The notes beneath the pieces were generated by a model that saw nothing but the letters and a program-made list of their open reading frames with translations, was not told the DNA's origin and made no database searches. Shown in pieces: positions 1-6,832 of a DNA stretch of 11,773 bases. Source of the DNA: SIG455 sp045589495 (GTDB lineage Bacteria > Bacillota > Clostridia > UMGS1810); assembly GCA_045589495.1 (NCBI GenBank), contig JAZNPF010000039.1:1-11773 (forward strand), in the 5' to 3' direction. The first letter of the stretch is position 1; each line of letters begins with the position of its first letter. The translations under genes were made by a program, and so were the position numbers.

Positions 1-66
1 AACCTTCTTACTGAATACGTCTGCTTTTTTTATTCTATTATAAAAATCTGTACAAATTTTCTTCAT
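1..66 (-). CDS. Start of an unidentified gene (cut by window edge)
   Basis: Only the first 22 codons are in the window; the reading frame is open to the left edge. The start ATG (64-66) is preceded, on the minus strand, by a strong AGGAGG ribosome-binding site about six bases upstream, so the start is well supported. The visible protein begins MKKICTDFYNRIKK and is basic and hydrophilic, with no signal peptide or membrane segment, so it does not look like the periplasmic or lipoprotein substrate-binding subunit that a TRAP transporter would need. It follows the small membrane protein gene by 77 bases in the same direction and could belong to the same transcript. I do not recognise the family. 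Confidence 0.6.
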   Translation of the reverse strand, partial: MKKICTDFYNRIKKADVFSKKV

Positions 67-78
67 AGCCCGCCTCCT

Positions 79-100
79 ATACAATACTGTTATATTGTAT
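79..100. repeat. Perfect 8-bp inverted repeat before the leftmost gene
   Basis: ATACAATA (79-86) and TATTGTAT (93-100) are exact reverse complements separated by six bases. The repeat abuts the ribosome-binding site of the leftmost gene. It could be an operator or a weak, A/T-only-stem mRNA hairpin next to the Shine-Dalgarno sequence. No T-tract follows on the transcribed strand, so it is not a convincing terminator. Chance occurrence in AT-rich DNA is possible. Confidence 0.35.
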
Positions 101-143
101 GCAGATATATGAAAAAAATTCTAAACGCCTATGATGTGCAAGT

Positions 144-422
144 TTATGATTTTTTTGCTTTTTTTGAAATAACAAGCGATACCTCGCCTTTTAAATACAT
201 ACACAAAAGTCCTACCAGAACAAGTATGTTTGATGTTTTGATTATCACGGGAAAAAGACTCTTATAAATAACCGTGCAAATTACAGATGCAGTTTCTCCG
301 CCTATACAAATTGCAACAAGATATCCAAAGAATGTAAATCCCCCAGCAAACAGGCAAATCATAATTCCGTATCCGAAAACCGTCTGAACAGCATCGGCAA
401 ATTTTCTTATAAATTTTTTCAT
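144..422 (-). CDS. Small membrane protein, possible reduced TRAP small subunit
   Basis: This is a 92-residue protein with a short basic N-terminus (MKKFIRKF), a long hydrophobic segment at about residues 16-40, a second hydrophobic stretch at about 44-77 that may hold one or two helices, and a lysine-rich tail (KKAKKS), as expected for a small inner-membrane protein. The start ATG has an AGGAGGG site that overlaps the stop codon of the upstream TRAP permease gene (11-base gap), suggesting translational coupling and a shared function. Position and coupling suggest a DctQ-like partner of the permease, but DctQ proteins normally have four helices and about 150-170 residues, and I see no DctQ motif. 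The membrane assignment is firm; the role is inference. Confidence 0.6.
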   Translation of the reverse strand: MKKFIRKFADAVQTVFGYGIMICLFAGGFTFFGYLVAICIGGETASVICTVIYKSLFPVIIKTSNILVLVGLLCMYLKGEVSLVISKKAKKS

Positions 423-433
423 AATCTGCCCTC

Positions 434-1792
434 CTATAAGCCCAATATCGGCAGCCAGTCCATCAACACCACAACTTCAAGTACAAACTGTGCTCCAACC
501 CACCACATATTATTCTTAAATGTTTTTGTGAAGTCAGATTCAGCAAGAGTCATTCCGGCGTACATTCCAAGTCCCAGTGGCGGAGTAATTCCGCACATAA
601 CACCGCAAATACAAGGCAGCATTGCCGCCACAAGAAGCGGATTACATCCTACACTTTCCAGCACCACAATAAATACAGTTCCAAAAATAACAATCAGAGA
701 TGAACCCGGTATTACCATTCCCATAAAACAAGTAATCAGGCATATAACAACTACCGTACCAAGTTTCCCGAACTGCCATCCGGAAATAATGCCGCCCAAC
801 TCTTCGGCAACATTTAATTCATTAAAAAGAGCACCAATCAGATAGCCAATCAAACACACTCCAATAGTTGGTGCGATTGATTTAACAGAATCTGAAAAAT
901 ATTTTGCAATGCTGTTTACTGAAACCATTTTTCTGTCCTTTGTTACAAGGCAGGCATATAATGACGCAAGTCCGCCAGTAAACAAAAGAATTGACGAAGA
1001 AAGATATTTCGCTCCGTTTTTCCCAAGTCTTTCCGTGAATAAATTATCATTAAATATGTAATCAAACACAAAAGGTAAAATTATAACAAACGGCAGGATA
1101 ATTCCTTTTACGTTATCTTTTATCGCTTCTTTAAAAGTTGGCAATTCATCTTTAGACATTGGCTTTACCTTATAATATTTGCAAAATGCCCACACCATAA
1201 ATAATCTCTGTAAGATGAACCAGAATGATATTCCCCACAAAATAATCCAGAACTGACCGATAGTTAATTCAAGATGAGGATAAAGAGCCGTAAATGCACC
1301 TAATGCAGCCACGATATTTGATGACGGCGGAATCATATTTCCCATATAACTTGCATTACTCTCAATATTTGCAGCAAGTTCAGCGGGAAATCCTGAACGT
1401 TTCATAGCAGGTATCGTAATCGACCCAGTAGCCATAACATTCCCGGGACCTGAACCTGAAAGTGCGCCCATAAAAGCACTTGCCACAACGGCAGTATATC
1501 CTGCTCCGCCTGTCAATCTGCCGATTACAGACAAAATAATGGTTATACATCCGTCAACTATTTTTGTTTTAGTGAGCAACACAGACATGGCAACAAATGC
1601 AACCATTGAATACAAAAGCGATGTAGACAGAGCAACGTCAATGTACTCCCACACACTCATCCATGAGCCAGTAATTGCCACAAGTAAAATAAAACTGATA
1701 AGAACCGCTTCATAAATTGGTCTTTTTATCAATACAAACCACACTACAATAACAAAAAGCATAATCCCAAGATACAATAATGACGACGGCAT
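434..1792 (-). CDS. dctM: TRAP-type transporter large permease (DctM-like)
   Basis: This 452-residue, very hydrophobic polytopic membrane protein is within the usual length range of TRAP large permeases, which import organic acids or other small solutes using an ion gradient. Family-type signatures are visible: a glycine/serine-rich re-entrant segment at about 109-135 (GALSGSGPGNVMATG, then TIPAMKRSGF) followed by MGNMIPPSSNI at about 150-160, and a second glycine/proline-rich repeat near 360-420 (MVIPGSSLIVIFGTV, then CGITPPLGLG). The start ATG has an AGGAGGAAAT site. It is the first gene after a consensus promoter and is divergent from a LysR regulator, the probable controller. No periplasmic-binding subunit is visible. 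The substrate cannot be told from sequence. An ion-transporter superfamily member outside classical TRAP is possible but less likely. Confidence 0.82.
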   Translation of the reverse strand: MPSSLLYLGIMLFVIVVWFVLIKRPIYEAVLISFILLVAITGSWMSVWEYIDVALSTSLLYSMVAFVAMSVLLTKTKIVDGCITIILSVIGRLTGGAGYTAVVASAFMGALSGSGPGNVMATGSITIPAMKRSGFPAELAANIESNASYMGNMIPPSSNIVAALGAFTALYPHLELTIGQFWIILWGISFWFILQRLFMVWAFCKYYKVKPMSKDELPTFKEAIKDNVKGIILPFVIILPFVFDYIFNDNLFTERLGKNGAKYLSSSILLFTGGLASLYACLVTKDRKMVSVNSIAKYFSDSVKSIAPTIGVCLIGYLIGALFNELNVAEELGGIISGWQFGKLGTVVVICLITCFMGMVIPGSSLIVIFGTVFIVVLESVGCNPLLVAAMLPCICGVMCGITPPLGLGMYAGMTLAESDFTKTFKNNMWWVGAQFVLEVVVLMDWLPILGL

Positions 1793-1827
1793 ATTTCCTC
1801 CTCACTCATATAACGTTTTAATTATAT

Positions 1828-1891
1828 GTTTAATATCTTTTTGGTTATATTATATCTTAAACTTTTTAATATGTCAAGTTTTTTATTAAAC
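1828..1891. promoter_or_regulatory. Candidate LysR operator half-sites
   Basis: Three related elements lie around the TRAP promoter: GTTTAAT (1828-1834), CTTAAAC (1856-1862) and ATTAAAC (1885-1891). The first is inverted relative to the other two, and they are spaced about 28-29 bases apart, so they would fall on a similar helix face. The second sits directly beside the -10 box and the third just upstream of the -35 box. LysR proteins commonly bind several such dyads in divergent intergenic regions. The DNA is very AT-rich, so this is tentative. Confidence 0.3.
1849..1877 (-). promoter_or_regulatory. Consensus sigma-A promoter for the TRAP operon
   Basis: Read on the minus strand, TTGACA (1872-1877) is followed after exactly 17 bases by TATAAT (1849-1854), a perfect housekeeping promoter. 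It points at the permease start at 1792 and predicts a leader of roughly 50 bases. A perfect core promoter next to a divergent LysR gene suggests repression or conditional activation through flanking sites, but that is inference. Confidence 0.8.
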
Positions 1892-1899
1892 ATACACTC

Positions 1900-1928
1900 T
1901 TGAAAATTTATGTTATTTCGTTTATTAT
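1900..1928 (+). promoter_or_regulatory. Promoter for the LysR-type regulator gene
   Basis: TTGAAA (1900-1905), 17 bases, TATTAT (1923-1928) on the plus strand is a good sigma-A match, about 42 bases before the regulator ATG. Its -35 box lies 22 bases from the oppositely oriented TRAP -35 box, so the two promoters are back to back and one bound regulator could affect both. Confidence 0.6.
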
Positions 1929-1970
1929 AGTATTGTAAGTTAGAATTTTTATTATAGGTAGGCGGCAAGT

Positions 1971-2888
1971 ATGAACAATAAACAAATACAATACGCTATT
2001 GAACTTTCAAAGTGCCTGAATTTTTCGCAGGTCGCAGACAAATTAAAAATTTCGCAACCTGCATTAAGCAAACAGATTTCAAATCTGGAAAAAGAATTAG
2101 GCGTGCAGTTATTTGATCGTTCAAAAACTCCCATATCTCTTACGGCTGCAGGTGAATACTTTCTCCGCGAGGCTGAAAATGTAATTTACAAACAAGAGCA
2201 GTTATATCGCTCTATGGACAAATTTAAATCAGGCAAACAAGGTACTCTTGTAATTGGCGTTTCTCCATTCAGAAGTTTGTATCTTATGCCGCAACTTGCA
2301 AAAACAATAAGAGCGAAATATCCAAATATCAAAATTGTTCTTCACGAATATTCAAGTGACATATTGCGCAAATCAGCAGCAGAGGGAAAATATGACTTTG
2401 CCATTGTAAATTTACCTGTAGATGAATCTTTACTAAATGTTATCCCCATTGAACAGGATAAACTCGTTCTTGCTGTTCCTGAAAACTTGCTTTCTTCAAT
2501 TGACGGTAATATCGGTGATAATTTAGCAAAAATAAATTTCAGCAATTGTGAAAAACTGCCTTTTATAGTTGCAAGTCAGACACAGGAAATGCGTCTGTTG
2601 TTTGAAAAAATGTGCCGCACATCAAACATTAACCCAAACATCTCCATGGAGGTAGTCAGTCTTGCATCTGCATGGGCTATGACCCGTGCAGGAATAGGCG
2701 CAACATTATTGCCTTTACAATTTATACAAAATATGGAGATTGACAAGTCAATAAAACTTTTCACACCTGATTATGATACAAATATCCGTAAACCCGCTAT
2801 TATAATGCGGCACGGACAATATCTGTCTGAATATGCTCAATATGCAATTGAAATCTTAAGTGAAAATGATAAAACAAAAAAGTTCTGA
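1971..2888 (+). CDS. LysR-type transcriptional regulator
   Basis: This 305-residue protein is the standard length for the LysR family. The N-terminal winged helix-turn-helix spans about 1-62, with the family pattern SQVADKLKISQPALSKQI (residues 19-36) followed by LEKELGVQLFDR and TAAGEYFL; a linker helix and a periplasmic-binding-like effector domain follow from about residue 90 (GTLVIGVSPF). The ATG has an AGGCGG site five bases upstream. The gene is divergent from the TRAP permease across a 178-base intergenic region holding both promoters, the classical arrangement for a LysR regulator and its target. The effector is unknown. It converges on the BMC operon and shares the terminator with it, so there is no positional reason to call it the BMC regulator. 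Confidence 0.9.
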   Translation: MNNKQIQYAIELSKCLNFSQVADKLKISQPALSKQISNLEKELGVQLFDRSKTPISLTAAGEYFLREAENVIYKQEQLYRSMDKFKSGKQGTLVIGVSPFRSLYLMPQLAKTIRAKYPNIKIVLHEYSSDILRKSAAEGKYDFAIVNLPVDESLLNVIPIEQDKLVLAVPENLLSSIDGNIGDNLAKINFSNCEKLPFIVASQTQEMRLLFEKMCRTSNINPNISMEVVSLASAWAMTRAGIGATLLPLQFIQNMEIDKSIKLFTPDYDTNIRKPAIIMRHGQYLSEYAQYAIEILSENDKTKKF

Positions 2889-2909
2889 ATTTAAATTCAG
2901 AACTTTTTT
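2876..2909. terminator. Bidirectional intrinsic terminator
   Basis: A perfect 34-bp palindrome: six A, arm GTTCTGAATTT (2882-2892), its exact complement (2893-2903), and six T. On either strand it gives a GTTCTGAA/TTCAGAAC stem with a small loop followed by a T-run, so it can terminate both the LysR transcript and the convergent BMC operon. The LysR stop codon (2886-2888) lies within the stem, so the terminator also encodes the end of that protein. Confidence 0.85.
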
Positions 2910-2914
2910 AATAA

Positions 2915-3859
2915 TTATTTTTTAAGATATTTTGCCACTTCTGCTGCAACGAGTTTAGTAATCATATCAATATTATCAGATGAAACAGAAGAAGTTGCAT
3001 AATCTGCTTTTCCGTCACTGCTGAAAAGTTTCATTTTATTCATACTTTCCTGCTTAACGGCTTCAACTGCGGCAGGTATAAGGTCGATAAGACCTTTATC
3101 CATACTTGAGAATTTTTTGAATTCTGCTTCAACTGCTGCAACGTTGATATCGGTAAAGATATTAACTTTGCTGATACCCTCTTTTATAGCCTGTCTGAAA
3201 TCGTTATCTGTCAAACCCGAACCACCGTGAAGTACTAATGGTACATCAACAGTATTTGCAATTGTACGGATTCTTTCAAAATCAAGTTTCGGAGGAAGTT
3301 TGTAAGCACCGTGTGCATTACCTACAGCAATCGCAAGTGCGTCAACACCGGTTTTTTCTACGAAATCTTTAGCAAGTTTAGGATCTGTGAAGTATTTTGA
3401 AGGATCATCAAGATGTGAACTTCCTTCTGCAGACCCCTCATTATCACCAACGTGACCAAGTTCGCCTTCGATTGTAGCACCGTATGAGTGAGCGATGTCT
3501 GCCATCTCTTTTACTTTACGAACGTTATCTTCATAGGAGTCAGTTGAACAATCGTACATGATTGAACTGAAGCCGAGTTCAAGTGCTTTGATGCAAGTTT
3601 CATAAGTAAGACCGTGGTCAAGATGTACTACAACCGGAACAGATGCTTTTTTTGCCATCGGAATCAAATAATAAGAAACTTCTTCCAATGGTCCGTACGG
3701 AAGCAAAATTTCAGCAGTACCCATAATAACGGGTGATCTTGTAGATTCAGCAGCATTTATAATACCGCGTGCAAGTTCAAGGTTTACTGCATTGAACAGA
3801 CCAACAGCATATTTATTCGCTTTTGCAGGTCTTAAAACTTCATTCATATTTACTAACAT
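2915..3859 (-). CDS. Class II zinc aldolase (FBA/KbaY-like) with C-terminal encapsulation-peptide-like tail
   Basis: The 314-residue protein has the class II fructose/tagatose-bisphosphate aldolase layout. The HLDHG motif (79-83) gives the likely catalytic Asp81 and zinc ligand His82; EGELGHVG lies at 131-138; His183 (GNAHGAYK) and His211 (LHGGSG) are the other expected zinc ligands; NIFTDIN (233-239) is a phosphate-binding-type segment. The start is fixed by AGGAGG eight bases upstream. KbaY/GatY-type enzymes are about 285 residues; here the core seems to end near 285 and is followed by a Ser-rich linker and an amphipathic helix (about 296-314, NIDMITKLVAAEVAKYL) resembling BMC encapsulation peptides. 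It is the last gene of the operon, 15 bases after rhamnulokinase. I infer that it cleaves L-rhamnulose-1-phosphate (or L-fuculose-1-phosphate) to DHAP and L-lactaldehyde, possibly inside the shell. A true bisphosphate substrate remains possible. Confidence 0.85.
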   Translation of the reverse strand: MLVNMNEVLRPAKANKYAVGLFNAVNLELARGIINAAESTRSPVIMGTAEILLPYGPLEEVSYYLIPMAKKASVPVVVHLDHGLTYETCIKALELGFSSIMYDCSTDSYEDNVRKVKEMADIAHSYGATIEGELGHVGDNEGSAEGSSHLDDPSKYFTDPKLAKDFVEKTGVDALAIAVGNAHGAYKLPPKLDFERIRTIANTVDVPLVLHGGSGLTDNDFRQAIKEGISKVNIFTDINVAAVEAEFKKFSSMDKGLIDLIPAAVEAVKQESMNKMKLFSSDGKADYATSSVSSDNIDMITKLVAAEVAKYLKK

Positions 3860-3874
3860 TATCTCGTCCTCCTG

Positions 3875-5341
3875 TTATTTGCTAAGTATTGTTTTAAACT
3901 GTTCGTACGCTTTCTGCCAAGCGTCAACATCTTCAGGTTCATATTGCTTTGTGTCAAAAGACTCTTTTATAATTTTTCTTGCTTCTTTCAAGTCTTTAAT
4001 CTCACCAATAGCAATCATCTGTACTGCGATATTACCAAGTGCAGTCGCTTCTATAGGGCCTGCATATACAGTTACGTTACAAGCATTGGCAGCCATCTGG
4101 CAAAGAAGCGGGTCTTTTGTGCCGCCACCTACAATGTTTATGCTTTCAAAGTTCTTTCCGCTTATCTTTTTAAGGTTAAGGAAAGAATGATAATATTTAA
4201 GTGCAAGACTTTCATATATACATCTTACAATCTCGCCTACAGTCTGCGGTACATACTGACCTGTTTTTTCACAATATTTCTGAATTCTTGACGGGATATC
4301 TCCGGGTTTTCCGAATTCAGGATAGTCAGGATCAATAAAGCATTTGAACGGCTCACACGCAAGTGCTGCCTTTTCAAGATCATTAAACGAGAACTCGTTA
4401 CCCTGTCTGTTCCAGGTTCTTCTTGATTCCTGAATGAGCCACAAGCCCATAATATTCGTTAAGAAACGGATTTTTCCACCATAACCGCCTTCATTTGTAT
4501 AAGATGATTTATAAGCCTCATCAGTTACAACAGGAGATTTAAGTTCTGTACCAAACAGTGACCATGTTCCGCAACTAATATATACAAAGTCATCAACTTC
4601 AGTCGGAACCGCAACAACTGCAGAAGCAGTATCGTGACAACCTACCGCAACAACATCTACCGGTTCAACACCAAGTTCTTCACAAATATCTTCAGTAAGT
4701 TTACCGAGTATTGTGCCGGGCATTATGATATCTCCAAGAAGTTCTTTTTTAATACCTACTTTTTCAAGCAATTCATAATCCCATGTACGTGTGTTAGGGT
4801 TTATCATCTGCGATGTGGATGCAATCGTATATTCATTTTTCTTAACACCGGTTAAGAAATATCCCAGAAGTTCGGGCATAAAAAGCATATCTTTTGCTCT
4901 GTCAATTTCGCCTTTTTTATATTTGCACATATAATACATCTGGAACAATGTGTTGAAGTTCATAATTTGTATACCTGTACGCTTATAAACTTCTTCCACA
5001 CACATAATTTCAAAAAGTTCTTCAGGTATATTATCAGTACGTGCATCACGGTATGTAACAGGGTTGCCTATCAGGTTACCGTCTTCATCAAGCAAACCAA
5101 AGTCAACACCCCAAGTATCAATACCTATACTGTCAAAACCGCCTTCAAGTTTTGCATTGGTGATACCCTGTTTTATCTGGTCAAACAAATAAAGAACATC
5201 CCAATAAAGTGTTGAACGTACTTTTACACCGTTATTCGGAAAACGGTGAACTTCTTTCAATGTAATTTTTCCGTCTTCCAAAGTCGCCAGAATTCCTCTG
5301 CCGCTTGAAGCACCCAAGTCAAAAGCAAGTACACGTTTCAT
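3875..5341 (-). CDS. rhaB: Rhamnulokinase (RhaB), FGGY sugar kinase
   Basis: The 488-residue protein matches the length of E. coli RhaB (489). N-terminal FDLGASSGRG (7-16) is the ATP-phosphate loop of the FGGY/actin-fold kinases; GIDTWGVDFGLL (73-84) is the sugar-binding region typical of rhamnulokinases; Asp237 in GCHDTASA is the expected catalytic base; SCGTWSLFG (256-264) and the late VGGGTKDPLL segment bind nucleotide. I chose ATG at 5341 because AAGGTGG lies nine bases upstream; an in-frame GTG four codons earlier lies inside that site. It would phosphorylate L-rhamnulose at O1 in the cytosol; no encapsulation-type tail is seen. Its place between the DeoR regulator and the aldolase ties the microcompartment to 6-deoxyhexose catabolism. 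A fuculose- or mixed-substrate kinase is the main alternative. Confidence 0.92.
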   Translation of the reverse strand: MKRVLAFDLGASSGRGILATLEDGKITLKEVHRFPNNGVKVRSTLYWDVLYLFDQIKQGITNAKLEGGFDSIGIDTWGVDFGLLDEDGNLIGNPVTYRDARTDNIPEELFEIMCVEEVYKRTGIQIMNFNTLFQMYYMCKYKKGEIDRAKDMLFMPELLGYFLTGVKKNEYTIASTSQMINPNTRTWDYELLEKVGIKKELLGDIIMPGTILGKLTEDICEELGVEPVDVVAVGCHDTASAVVAVPTEVDDFVYISCGTWSLFGTELKSPVVTDEAYKSSYTNEGGYGGKIRFLTNIMGLWLIQESRRTWNRQGNEFSFNDLEKAALACEPFKCFIDPDYPEFGKPGDIPSRIQKYCEKTGQYVPQTVGEIVRCIYESLALKYYHSFLNLKKISGKNFESINIVGGGTKDPLLCQMAANACNVTVYAGPIEATALGNIAVQMIAIGEIKDLKEARKIIKESFDTKQYEPEDVDAWQKAYEQFKTILSK

Positions 5342-5370
5342 TATGACTACCACCTTTATGTAAAATGTGT

Positions 5371-6132
5371 TTATTTCACGTTTATAATCTCAACATTATT
5401 TTCTTTAAGAGCATCAGCAAGTTCACCGTATATCTGTGCATCGGTCACAAGATAATCAATATTATCAAGCGAGGTGAGTTTCATATATCCAACTCTACCA
5501 ATTTTAGATTTATCACACAGATAATAGTGTATACGTGAATTTGCTAGCATTCTCTGTTTTATAAAACATTCCTGTTCATTACCTTCAAGTATAATGGTGG
5601 ATTCACCTATTCCTTTACTTGAAAAAAACATTTTATCTGCAAAGTAATCCGCAATATAGTTCTCTGCCATCGCACCAACCAACGACTGGTTATTGCTCAC
5701 CATACCACCAATTGCTATCACTTTAATTCCGTCAATTCCAGAAAGTTCATTTATAACACGTATAGAGTTTGTTATAACGGTTATATTTTTCATATTGCGG
5801 AGTTCTTTTGCCATATAGAAAGTTGTGGTTGAAGCATCTAAAAACACGCTGTCACCTGATGCTATATACTGCACAGCCTTACGTGCAAGTGCCTGCTTTG
5901 CCTCAACGTTTAATCCTTTTCGCTTTTCAAGTGAAAGTTCATAACTGCCTTCGTCTATAGGCAATGCACCGCCATGTGTTCTGCGAAGCAATTCTTTTGC
6001 TTCAAGTTTTTCCAAATCACGACGTACAGTTTCTTCTGTAACACCAAGTTCAGAACTGAGTTTGCTAACCATAACGGCGCCCTCGATGCTAAGCAATTCA
6101 AGTATTTTCTTTTGCCTTTCAAGTGCAAGCAT
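5371..6132 (-). CDS. DeoR/GlpR-family transcriptional repressor
   Basis: The 253-residue protein has the usual DeoR-family length. Residues 1-57 form the winged helix-turn-helix with the diagnostic pattern LGVTEETVRRDLEKLE (29-44) and RTHGGA (51-56). The C-terminal sugar-phosphate-sensing (isomerase-like) domain shows FLDASTTT (97-104), TNS (121-123), GG (142-143), SSKGIGE (171-177) and CDKSKIG (206-212). I start at ATG 6132, which has a GGAGGAGCGAA site; an upstream in-frame TTG would place the start before that site. It sits inside the operon, 22 bases after pduL and 29 before rhaB, so it is probably autoregulatory. DeoR proteins typically respond to phosphorylated sugars, so L-rhamnulose-1-phosphate, the RhaB product, or DHAP are reasonable effector guesses. 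The operon promoter and its operator are outside the window. Confidence 0.9.
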   Translation of the reverse strand: MLALERQKKILELLSIEGAVMVSKLSSELGVTEETVRRDLEKLEAKELLRRTHGGALPIDEGSYELSLEKRKGLNVEAKQALARKAVQYIASGDSVFLDASTTTFYMAKELRNMKNITVITNSIRVINELSGIDGIKVIAIGGMVSNNQSLVGAMAENYIADYFADKMFFSSKGIGESTIILEGNEQECFIKQRMLANSRIHYYLCDKSKIGRVGYMKLTSLDNIDYLVTDAQIYGELADALKENNVEIINVK

Positions 6133-6154
6133 TTCGCTCCTCCGTTCGTGCAAA

Positions 6155-6808
6155 TTATTTTGTGATTATATGTACCACATCACCATTTTTTAAACCTGAT
6201 GAGTTAGCATCATCGGTATCAATATGCATTTCTACATTAAAGTCTTCACGCACACGAATCTGCACATCATAAAATTTAGTAGGCTTAATGCCATCAATTA
6301 CAACATCTACATAATCATTATCTTTAAGATTCAAAGATGATGCAAAATCAGGTGTTAAATGTATATGACGGTTGGCGATAATCACGCCTTCCTTAAGATA
6401 TATACTGCCTTTCGGTCCTACTACTACGATTTTTTCAGAACCCTTTATCTCACCTGATGGACGTACGGGGGGACTTACTTTCAAAACAAATGTATCTGTA
6501 CGCGATATTTCAACTTGCGTATTTTTGCGAACAGGACCGAGTATACGGACATTTTCAATTGCTTTAAGCGAAGGGCCTACCAAAGTAACAACTTCGTTTG
6601 AAGCAAATTCTTTGCCCATAAGCACCTTTTTAGGTGTAAGTTCGTATCCTTCACCAAAGAGAATATCAAGATCCTCTCTTGAAAGATGTATATGTCTTTG
6701 CGAAACACCGATTTTTACATAATCATCTTTCGCACTTGGTTTAGCAGTAATATTCATTTCTTCAACAACTTTTTTAACTGCATTTTCTATTACGTTTAAA
6801 TCGTACAT
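6155..6808 (-). CDS. pduL: PduL-type phosphate acyltransferase, BMC cargo
   Basis: This 217-residue PduL-family enzyme exchanges CoA for phosphate on an acyl-CoA (propionyl-CoA, or lactyl-/acetyl-CoA depending on pathway), recycling CoA inside the shell. The two-metal active-site motifs are visible: SQRHIHLS (36-43), ANRHIHLT (145-152) and MHIDTDDANS (194-203), with Arg94 in GPVRKN a candidate phosphate ligand. Both beta-barrel domains are complete. Residues 1-18 (MYDLNVIENAVKKVVEEM) form an amphipathic helix followed by a polar linker (TAKPSAKDD), the form of a BMC encapsulation peptide. The ATG has an AAGGTGG site and follows the BMC-T stop by 24 bases. No acyl kinase is visible here; one would be needed to gain ATP from the acyl-phosphate. 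Confidence 0.94.
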   Translation of the reverse strand: MYDLNVIENAVKKVVEEMNITAKPSAKDDYVKIGVSQRHIHLSREDLDILFGEGYELTPKKVLMGKEFASNEVVTLVGPSLKAIENVRILGPVRKNTQVEISRTDTFVLKVSPPVRPSGEIKGSEKIVVVGPKGSIYLKEGVIIANRHIHLTPDFASSLNLKDNDYVDVVIDGIKPTKFYDVQIRVREDFNVEMHIDTDDANSSGLKNGDVVHIITK

Positions 6809-6832
6809 AATATTGCCACCTTTTTAAACGGA

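Noticed and set aside
528..845. Plus-strand open frame of 105 codons
   Set aside because: It lies entirely antisense to the TRAP permease, is low-complexity in composition and resembles no known protein; it is a shadow of the permease codons.
5342..5353. Longer rhaB starting at an in-frame GTG
   Set aside because: The GTG lies within the AAGGTGG ribosome-binding site that serves the ATG at 5341, and the extra four residues are not part of the kinase fold.
6133..6153. Longer DeoR protein starting at TTG
   Set aside because: The seven extra codons contain the GGAGGAG site for the ATG at 6132, where the usual DeoR N-terminus begins.
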